A stretch of DNA of 64,000 bases. Source: JAICJC01 sp963757605. Its GTDB lineage: Bacteria > Actinomycetota > Thermoleophilia > Gaiellales > JAICJC01. The DNA is taken from positions 806,001 to 870,000 of the forward strand of contig CAVWSF010000001.1 in the NCBI GenBank assembly GCA_963757605.1, in the 5' to 3' direction. This document shows positions 58,502 through 64,000 of the stretch, piece after piece. How positions within the stretch are numbered: the stretch's first letter is position 1; every line of letters begins with the position of its first letter. The translations under genes were made by a program, and so were the position numbers. Under the pieces are notes generated by a model. It searched no databases. It was not told the origin of the DNA and saw only the letters and a program-made list of their open reading frames with translations.

Positions 58502-59359
58502 ATGGAGACGCACGACGAGCTGCGCGGGTACCTCTTCGCGATCGCCTACCGGATGCTGGGCTCGGTCGCGGAGGCCGAGGACGTGGTCCAGGAGGCCTAC
58601 CTGCGCTACCACGAGGCGGGCAGCGACCCCGAGTCGCCGCGGGCCTACCTGGCGACCGTCACGACCCGGATCGCGATCGACCAGCTGCGCTCGGCGCGGG
58701 CGCGGCGGGAGGTCTACCCCGGCGAATGGCTGCCCGAGCCGCTCGTCGACGACGAGGCGGCCCGCCACGCCGAGACGGCGGACTCGCTGTCGCTGGCGTT
58801 CCTGCACCTGCTCGAGCAGCTCTCACCCGTCGAACGGGCGGTCTTCCTGCTGCGCGAGGTGTTCGACTACCCCTACCCGGACGTCGCCGAGATCGTCGGC
58901 AAGAGCCCCGCCAACTGCCGCCAGATCCTGGCGCGGGCGCACACGCACGTCGACGAGGGCCGGCACCGGTTCGACGTCAGCCGCGAGGAGCGCGACGAGG
59001 TGGCGCGCCGCTTCCTGGCGGCGTGGGACGAGGGCGACACGGAGGGCCTGATCGAGCTCCTCGCGCCCGACGCGGTCGTGCACGGCGACGGCGGCGGCAA
59101 GGCGCCGTCGATCCCGGCGCCGCTGGTCGGTGCCGAGCGTGTCGCCAAGGCGCTCGTCGGCTGGGGCCGGCGGGCCCGCGAGTTCGGCCTCACCCACCGG
59201 GCCGCGCTCGTGAACGGCGAGCCCGGGATCGTGTTCTCGGATGCAGACGGCCGGGTCGTGTGGGTGTCGGCGCTCGAGATCGCCGGCGGCGTCGTGATCG
59301 CGGTCAGGTCGGTGCTGAACCCCGACAAGCTGGGGCACCTGCCGGGCGAGGGCTCATAG
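58502..59359 (+). CDS. ECF41-type RNA polymerase sigma factor (SigJ-like) with SnoaL-like C-terminus
   Basis: 285 residues. Sigma region 2 is 'LFAIAYRMLGSVAEAEDVVQ' and 'ESPRAYLATVTTRIAIDQLR'; region 4 'LLEQLSPVERAVFLLREVFD' with 'DVAEIVGKSPANCRQILARA'. The linker 'WLPEPLV' and the C-terminal 'NPDKLGHL' are ECF41 hallmarks, and the 110-residue tail is a SnoaL/NTF2-like domain that tunes sigma activity in place of an anti-sigma factor. ATG 58502 is chosen over TTG 58493 and GTG 58496 since the promoter's CGTC ends at 58491. Controls itself and the divergent epimerase. Confidence 0.92.
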   Translation: METHDELRGYLFAIAYRMLGSVAEAEDVVQEAYLRYHEAGSDPESPRAYLATVTTRIAIDQLRSARARREVYPGEWLPEPLVDDEAARHAETADSLSLAFLHLLEQLSPVERAVFLLREVFDYPYPDVAEIVGKSPANCRQILARAHTHVDEGRHRFDVSREERDEVARRFLAAWDEGDTEGLIELLAPDAVVHGDGGGKAPSIPAPLVGAERVAKALVGWGRRAREFGLTHRAALVNGEPGIVFSDADGRVVWVSALEIAGGVVIAVRSVLNPDKLGHLPGEGS

Positions 59360-60526
59360 CCCCAGGAGCGTCGCCGGCCCGCGCCGCTCCAGGCCGCGGG
59401 CGATGATGAGCCGCTGGATCTCGGACGTCCCCTCCCAGATCCGGTCGACGCGAAGCTCACGCCACAGCCGCTCGGCCGGGTTCTCGCGCATGTAGCCGCG
59501 CCCGCCGAAGATCTGGACGACCCGGTCGGCCACCCGGCCCGCGGTCTCGGACGCGACGAGCTTGGCCATCGCCGCCTTGTGGTGGACGAGCTTGCGGTCG
59601 GCGCCCGTATCGGCCAGCCAGCCGACGTAGTAGGTGAGAAGGCGCGCGGCCGTGACCTCGGCGGCGCAGTCGGCGAGGGCGAACGAGACGGCCTGGTGGT
59701 CGAAGATGCGCCCGCCGAACTGCTCGCGGTGAAGCGCCCAGTCGGTGCCGAGCTCGATCAGGCGGTCGCAGGCGCCCACGCAGCGGGCGGCGATGTGGAC
59801 GCGCTCCTCGATGAACCACTCCCCGGTCAGCTCGAAGCCGCGCCCGCGCTCGCCCAGGATGTTCTCGCGCGGCACGGGCGTCTTCGTGAACGTGAACTCC
59901 GGATGCCGGTAGGGGAAGTTGTGCGTGAAATCGGGGTCGGCCGTCATCTCGACGCCGGGCGAGTCCTTGTCGACCAAGAAGAGCGCCGGCAACCGCTCGT
60001 TCCCGTCGACGGCCCAGGCGAGGACGATGAAGTAGCTCGCGACGTCGCCGTCGGTCACGAACCACTTCGTCCCCGAGAGCTCGTAGTGCTCGCCGTTCCA
60101 GATCGCCTCGGCCTCGATCGCGCGCGGGTCGGAGCCGGCGTCGCCCTCGGTGATCGCGTAGGCGTGGCGGTGCTCGCCGCGGACATCGGGGATCAGATAG
60201 CGCTCGATCTGCTCGGGCGTGCCGTGGACGAGCACGTTGGAGGGCGACCAGACGAGCACCCAGAGGCAGTTCGTGAGCCGGCCCAGCTGCTCGTGGGCGA
60301 CGATCTGCTCGGTCAGGTTGAACCCGCCGCCCCCGAACTCCCTGGGGATGTTGTTCGCGGCGAGGCCCGAGTCGAGCACGGCCTGGTGGATCCGCGCATG
60401 CGTCTCGGCCGAGAGCCGGCCGTGACTCGCCTCCGCCTCCGCCTCGACGGGTTGCAGCACGTCGTCGACGAGGGCCCGCACGCGGGCGCGAAGCTCGATG
60501 AGCTCGGGCGAGAGCGAGAAGTCCAT
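59354..60526 (-). CDS. Acyl-CoA dehydrogenase
   Basis: 390 residues, normal for the family. Features: 'GLAANNIPREFGGGGFNLTE', FAD-site 'YAITEGDAGSDPRAIEAEA', 'FGGRIFDHQAVSFALADCA', and the C-terminal 'RIWEGTSEIQRLIIARGLE' with the catalytic-base/acyl-site Glu-Gly-Thr. It oxidises an acyl-CoA to enoyl-CoA, passing electrons to ETF. The second ATG (60526) is chosen since GGAGG lies four bases upstream; the first is at 60529. The end overlaps the convergent sigma gene by 6 bp. Confidence 0.93.
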   Translation of the reverse strand: MDFSLSPELIELRARVRALVDDVLQPVEAEAEASHGRLSAETHARIHQAVLDSGLAANNIPREFGGGGFNLTEQIVAHEQLGRLTNCLWVLVWSPSNVLVHGTPEQIERYLIPDVRGEHRHAYAITEGDAGSDPRAIEAEAIWNGEHYELSGTKWFVTDGDVASYFIVLAWAVDGNERLPALFLVDKDSPGVEMTADPDFTHNFPYRHPEFTFTKTPVPRENILGERGRGFELTGEWFIEERVHIAARCVGACDRLIELGTDWALHREQFGGRIFDHQAVSFALADCAAEVTAARLLTYYVGWLADTGADRKLVHHKAAMAKLVASETAGRVADRVVQIFGGRGYMRENPAERLWRELRVDRIWEGTSEIQRLIIARGLERRGPATLLGL

Positions 60527-60545
60527 CATGCCTCCGGGCTGGGTG

Positions 60546-61676
60546 TCACGAGGGTGTGTCGAATGTGTCGGGCGGTCCGATGCGGGATCTGACCCCACCG
60601 AAGACGAGGGCGGCGGGCAGGTGCTCAGGGGCGATGCCGGCCAGCTCGGGCTCGGCGTCCGAGATCTCGATCTCGGGGAGCGCGACGGGGTCGAGCCCGA
60701 GGGCGCGGGCGCCGTTCTCGGAGCCGGCGGCGAGCAGGTACGGCGTCGGGCCGGCCTCGCCGGGCCGGACGAGCACGTTTCGGCGCTCGGCCGTGCGGCG
60801 GGCGATCGCCTCGATCTCGCGGATCTCCTGGATCGGGTCGATCACGGTGTTCGAGTCCGTGCCGATGCAGACCGGGATCCCGCGGGCGAAGATCCGCTCG
60901 GCCGGCAGGTAGCCGTCGCCGAGGTTGGCCTCGGTCGTCGGGCATGCGCAAATGGCGGCGCCCGCTTCCGCCATGAGACCGAGCTCGGCGTCGGAGGCGT
61001 GGGTGGCGTGCACGATCGTCGTCCCCTCGGTGAGGAGGCCCGCGTCGGCCAGGAGCTCGACGGGCCGGCGGCCATGCTCGGCCAGGCACTCCTCGATCTC
61101 GCGCCGCTGCTCGCAGGCGTGGGTGTGCACCACCATCCCCGTCTCGGCCGCGTAACGGGCGATCGCCTCGAGCCAGCCGCGCGAGCAGGCCCGCACGCTG
61201 TGCGGCGCGAGGCCGACGCGGCCGGGATGCCCCGCGGCCAGGTCGTCGACACGGCGCAGGTAGGCGTCCACGTCGGGGTCGCAGAAGCGGCGCTGGCCCG
61301 GCGTCGGCGGCAGGCCGGCACCGGCCCGCTCGTAGGCAGTCATCAGGAGCACGATCTCGATGCCGGCCTCGGCGGCGGCCGCGATCGTGGCCTCGGCCAT
61401 CGCGTTCGGCGGGTCATACGGCGTGCCGTCGGGGCGGTGGTGCGGGTAGTGGAACTCGCCGACCGCCACGTAGCCGGCCGCGCGCATCTCGCGGTAGGCG
61501 AGCAGGGCCACCTCAAAGGCCGAGTCGGGGTCGAGCCGCCCGGCCTCCGCGTACATCGCCTCGCGCCAGGTCCAGAAGTCGTCGTGCGGATGAGCCGGGT
61601 CGACGCGCTCCACCGCCCCGCGCAGGCGGCGCTGGAAGGCGTGGCTGTGAGCGTTCACGAAGCCGGGGAGGCGCAC
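60546..61676 (-). CDS. hutF: Formimidoylglutamate deiminase (HutF-like), short N-terminus
   Basis: 376 residues of the amidohydrolase superfamily. It opens 'RLPGFVNAHSHAFQRRLRG' and continues 'DDFWTWREAMYAEAGRLDPD', then 'GLAPHSVRACSRGWLEAIAR', 'MVVHTHACEQRREIEECL', 'IVHATHASDAELG' and 'VCIGTDSNTVIDPIQEIREI', the metal and substrate sites of HutF. HutF hydrolyses N-formimino-glutamate to N-formyl-glutamate and ammonia in histidine catabolism. The usual 50-residue N-terminal strand region is missing, since GTG 61676 is only 22 bp from the divergent gene. The C-terminus after 'ALVFGGVRSR' is also unusual. Confidence 0.87.
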   Translation of the reverse strand: MRLPGFVNAHSHAFQRRLRGAVERVDPAHPHDDFWTWREAMYAEAGRLDPDSAFEVALLAYREMRAAGYVAVGEFHYPHHRPDGTPYDPPNAMAEATIAAAAEAGIEIVLLMTAYERAGAGLPPTPGQRRFCDPDVDAYLRRVDDLAAGHPGRVGLAPHSVRACSRGWLEAIARYAAETGMVVHTHACEQRREIEECLAEHGRRPVELLADAGLLTEGTTIVHATHASDAELGLMAEAGAAICACPTTEANLGDGYLPAERIFARGIPVCIGTDSNTVIDPIQEIREIEAIARRTAERRNVLVRPGEAGPTPYLLAAGSENGARALGLDPVALPEIEISDAEPELAGIAPEHLPAALVFGGVRSRIGPPDTFDTPS

Positions 61677-61698
61677 GGCGCGTATCCTTCCATGCCCG

Positions 61699-62886
61699 AT
61701 GGCGGAGGTCTCCCGGCAACGGTTCCTGGAGTGGTTCGGAGAGCTGGCGGACATCGGGCGTACCGACACCGGCTGGAACCGGGTCGCGTGGTCGCCGCTC
61801 GAGGTGGAGGCCCAGCGCTGGTTCCAGGCGAAGGCCGAGTCGATCGGGCTCGAGGTGCGCCGCGACGGGGCCGGCAGCGTGTGGGCCGTGACGCCCGACG
61901 CGGACGCCGGGCCGTGGACGTGCGCGGGCTCGCATCTCGACACCCAGCCCGACGGCGGCGCCTACGACGGCGCGCTCGGGATCGTCTGCGCGCTCGAGGC
62001 GGCCGCGGCGATCGTCGAGTCGGGGATCGAGCGGCGCCGGCCGCTGGCCGTCGTCGCGTTCGTCGACGAGGAGGGCGCGCGCTTTCGCACCGCCTGCTTC
62101 GCGAGCCTCGCCATCACCGGCCGGCTGGACATCGACGAGGCGCTCTCGGCGATGGGCGGCGCGGAGGCGATCCACGGTGTCACCCGCGAGTCGCTGCTCG
62201 AGAGCCGCGCCCAGCTCGACAGGGTCGAGTCGTACCTCGAGGTGCACGTCGAGCAGGGGAAGGCGCTGGTCGACCGCGAGCTTGCGCTGGGCGTCGCCGA
62301 CGTCCTCACCCCGCGGCAGCGGTGGCGGGCCGTCTTCACCGGCGAGTCCGACCACGCCGGCACCCGCGCGATGGCCGGCCGGCGCGACGCGCTCGTCGCC
62401 GCGGCGCCCTTCATCGTGGCCGTGTCCGAGGAGGCCGGGGCCCGGCCCGGCGCCGTCGGCACGGTCGGCCGGCTCGAGATCGCCCCCGGGTCGACGAACT
62501 CGATTCCCGGCCGGGTCGCGTGCCTGCTCGACGTCCGCGCGCGCGGGGCCGGCACGATCGACGATCTCGTGACGGCGCTCCGCAGCCGGTTCCCGGAGGC
62601 CGAGCTCTCGCGCGAGTCGCGAAACGACGGCGCCGCCTTCGACGCCGATCTGCGGGCCGCGCTCCACGCCGGGGCCGAGCGCCGGACCATCCCCGCCGGC
62701 GACCTCCCGTCCTACGCCGGCCACGACGCCGGCATCCTCGCGCCGCATGTCCCGGCCGCCATGCTCTTCGTCAGAAACCCGACGGGCGCGAGCCACACGC
62801 CGGCCGAGTCCGCCTCCGACGACGACTGCGTCGCCGCGGCGCAGGTGCTGGCCGACGCGCTCGAGGCGCGGCTCACCGCCGCCTGA
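61699..62886 (+). CDS. M20-family amidohydrolase (allantoate/N-carbamoyl-amino-acid hydrolase type)
   Basis: 395 residues. Zinc-site motifs: 'AGSHLDTQPDGGAYDGALG', 'AFVDEEGARFRTACFAS', 'YLEVHVEQGKALVDRE' and C-terminal 'PTGASHTPAESASDDD'; the lid domain has 'GESDHAGTRAMAGRRDAL'. Relatives hydrolyse allantoate, ureidoglycolate or N-carbamoyl amino acids. Facing hutF across 22 bp it may instead release formate or another group from N-formyl-glutamate, as suggested for similar pairs in actinobacteria (inference). It might also finish the hydantoinase pathway. TATCCT lies ten bases before ATG 61699. Confidence 0.88.
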   Translation: MAEVSRQRFLEWFGELADIGRTDTGWNRVAWSPLEVEAQRWFQAKAESIGLEVRRDGAGSVWAVTPDADAGPWTCAGSHLDTQPDGGAYDGALGIVCALEAAAAIVESGIERRRPLAVVAFVDEEGARFRTACFASLAITGRLDIDEALSAMGGAEAIHGVTRESLLESRAQLDRVESYLEVHVEQGKALVDRELALGVADVLTPRQRWRAVFTGESDHAGTRAMAGRRDALVAAAPFIVAVSEEAGARPGAVGTVGRLEIAPGSTNSIPGRVACLLDVRARGAGTIDDLVTALRSRFPEAELSRESRNDGAAFDADLRAALHAGAERRTIPAGDLPSYAGHDAGILAPHVPAAMLFVRNPTGASHTPAESASDDDCVAAAQVLADALEARLTAA

Positions 62887-63110
62887 GCGGGGCTGTGGAG
62901 ATCAGTGTGGAAATCGCCGGGAGAATGTGGACGGCGCGGGCCGGCCGAGCGGAACTTCGCGCACGTTGCGACGTCCGGCCTGTGGGAAACACGGACTCGC
63001 CTTGACGGCCACTTGTGGAAAGGGTGAGCGTAGCGCTGCCCAACACCCCCCAACCCTCCGGCGCCAGGCCCCAACGCATTCCGTCCTCTCGGGCCTGGCG
63101 TCGGACCGGT

Positions 63111-63296
63111 ATGACCCGTCCCGCCCCCGCCGAAGCGCCGCCCTCATCCGACCCCGCCGACCCGTCCGGTCGGCTCATGCGGGCGCTTCTGTCGTCGGCG
63201 GGCCTGGCGATCCGCGAGGACGTGGTGAGCGCGCCGGCGAAGGCGGCTCCGGCGAAACGACGGCCGCGGCGGCGGCGCGCGCCCAGCCCGAGCTGA
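63111..63296 (+). CDS. Small Pro/Ala/Arg-rich ORF upstream of mobA, hypothetical
   Basis: 61 residues from ATG 63111: a Pro-rich start ('MTRPAPAEAPPSSDPADPSG'), a short helix 'RLMRALLSSAGLAIREDVVS' and a basic tail ('RRPRRRRAPSPS'). It overlaps the mobA reading frame by 4 nt at CTGA. No family recognised. It may be a real small gene, a translational coupler for mobA, or a chance ORF. Confidence 0.35.
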   Translation: MTRPAPAEAPPSSDPADPSGRLMRALLSSAGLAIREDVVSAPAKAAPAKRRPRRRRAPSPS

Positions 63297-64000
63297 CGGG
63301 CGGCCCGCGGCTCGCCGGGATCGTGCTCGCCGGCGGGCGCTCGACCCGGATGGGCGAGTCGAAGGCGCTCCTCGATTGGGGCGGCGTCCCGCTCGTCGCC
63401 CACGTCGCGCAGGTGGCGGCCGAGGCGGCGGCGCCGGTCGTCGTGGTTGCCGCGCCCGGCCAGGAGCTGCCGCCGCTTCCGGCCGGCGTCGAGGTCGCGC
63501 GCGACGCCGTCGCCGACCGCGGCCCGCTTGAGGGCCTGGCCGCCGGGATGCGGGCCGTTGGCGACCGGGCCGATGCCGCGTTCGCCTGCGGCGCGGACAT
63601 GCCGCATCTGACGGCGGCGGCGATTGGCCGATTGGCCGTGCGACTGAGTGCCAATTGGGATGCCGTCGTCGTCCGGACGGCGGACGGCCGCGACCAACCG
63701 CTCGGCGCCGTGTACCGCCTGGCGCTACTCGGGCTCGTGGACGAGCTCCTGGCGGCGGGCGAGGGCCGGCTCGGGCTCGTGGCCGAGCGGGCGCGGACGT
63801 GCCGGGTCGAGGCGAACGCCGAGCTGCGGGCGGCGCTTCGCAGCGTGAACACGCCCGAGGAGCTGGCCGAGGCGCGCGTCGACGCGTTCTGGGCCGAGTT
63901 CGTCGCCGCCACCGGCATCGACGGCCCGCATACGGCCTGGGGCTTCGGCTCCCACCCGGCGATGGCGACCGAGCTGGGCCTGCTCGTCCGCGACGGGCCG
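63293..64000 (+). CDS. mobA: Molybdenum cofactor guanylyltransferase (MobA) fused to an ASCH-type domain, 3'-truncated
   Basis: The frame is open from before 63293 to the window end. MobA: 'LAGIVLAGGRSTRMGESKAL' (nucleotide loop), 'VARDAVADRGPLEGLAAGM', 'AAFACGADMPHLTAAAIGR' and 'VNTPEEL'. It transfers GMP to molybdopterin. Beyond the usual end (about residue 190) the frame continues 'VDAFWAEFVAATGIDGPHTA' and 'WGFGSHPAMATELGLLVRDG', which reads as the start of an ASCH domain (an RNA-binding/PUA-like fold), cut by the window. The start is uncertain: no ATG or GTG fits before CTG 63293 or GTG 63323. Confidence 0.8.
   Translation, partial: MTGGPRLAGIVLAGGRSTRMGESKALLDWGGVPLVAHVAQVAAEAAAPVVVVAAPGQELPPLPAGVEVARDAVADRGPLEGLAAGMRAVGDRADAAFACGADMPHLTAAAIGRLAVRLSANWDAVVVRTADGRDQPLGAVYRLALLGLVDELLAAGEGRLGLVAERARTCRVEANAELRAALRSVNTPEELAEARVDAFWAEFVAATGIDGPHTAWGFGSHPAMATELGLLVRDGP

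Noticed and set aside
62894..63019. Chromosomal replication origin
   Set aside because: No dnaA, dnaN, gyrB or rpmH nearby, no AT-rich unwinding region, and DnaA-like cores fit poorly.

Overview
The window is very GC-rich, densely packed and free of rRNA, tRNA, insertion sequences and CRISPR arrays. Gene content (MarP-type CvpA–protease, PAC2 protein, EgtB, an NDMA-type zinc alcohol dehydrogenase of the kind first named in Rubrobacter, ECF41 sigma factor, GTG starts) points to an actinobacterium, most likely a deep-branching lineage such as Thermoleophilia (Gaiellales/Solirubrobacterales). That placement is inference from gene content. Many genes have a TAnnnT hexamer 6–9 nt before the start codon and no ribosome-binding site, as expected for leaderless mRNAs.

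Layout. 0–6.4 kb: general genes (reductase fragment, Fe-alcohol dehydrogenase and EamA exporter, thioesterase and double cupin, thioredoxin and PAC2, membrane serine protease). 6.4–8.8 kb: a MoxR ATPase/VWA (CoxD/CoxE-like) pair and a small neighbour, all interrupted by single-base indels. 8.8–21.8 kb: oxidoreductases, MFS exporter, a frameshifted GAF-GGDEF diguanylate cyclase, HNH nuclease, class IV aminotransferase, UbiE-like methyltransferase, a LacI regulator facing a cysteine-dioxygenase-like gene across a likely operator, GNAT, quinone-reductase-like gene, GlcD and an amidinotransferase-family hydrolase. 21.8–28 kb: zinc alcohol dehydrogenase, formaldehyde-activating enzyme (Fae), an enolase-superfamily enzyme, a histidine-ammonia-lyase homologue lacking its MIO triad, then a 136-bp repeat pair and an MttB-family methyltransferase. 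This looks like an accessory one-carbon/amine module.

28–41 kb (minus strand) is a nitrogen-scavenging cluster: peptide-type ABC importer (lipoprotein, two permeases, fused DppD–DppF ATPase), IclR regulator with two operator-like dyads, MFS transporter, Gfo/Idh/MocA oxidoreductase, hydantoinase and amidohydrolase, with 1–4 nt overlaps at most junctions, plus an amidase. 41–50 kb: a compositionally odd zinc-finger-like protein, EgtB facing a MetE-like gene and an ATP-grasp ligase, glutaredoxin with a 3-hydroxyisobutyrate-dehydrogenase-type enzyme, tandem PilZ protein, PruA and a CBS protein. 50–56 kb: siroheme-type dehydrogenase, zinc-ribbon/RDD protein, a large helicase with an acidic insert, and inositol monophosphatase. 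56–64 kb: a dual-specificity phosphatase, an LPxTG microprotein, a candidate structured ncRNA with terminator, an ECF41 sigma factor/epimerase pair with two matching divergent promoters, acyl-CoA dehydrogenase, HutF facing an M20 amidohydrolase, and a MobA–ASCH fusion cut by the window end.

Several otherwise well-conserved genes carry one-base indels (about 6.6–8.7, 11.1, 13.4, 13.7 and 43.6 kb). Residual assembly error is at least as likely as real decay, so the broken genes are marked with that caveat. The most promising novelties are the MIO-less lyase homologue in its Fae/enolase operon, the ncRNA locus, the repeat/dyad array before the MttB gene, and the MobA–ASCH fusion.
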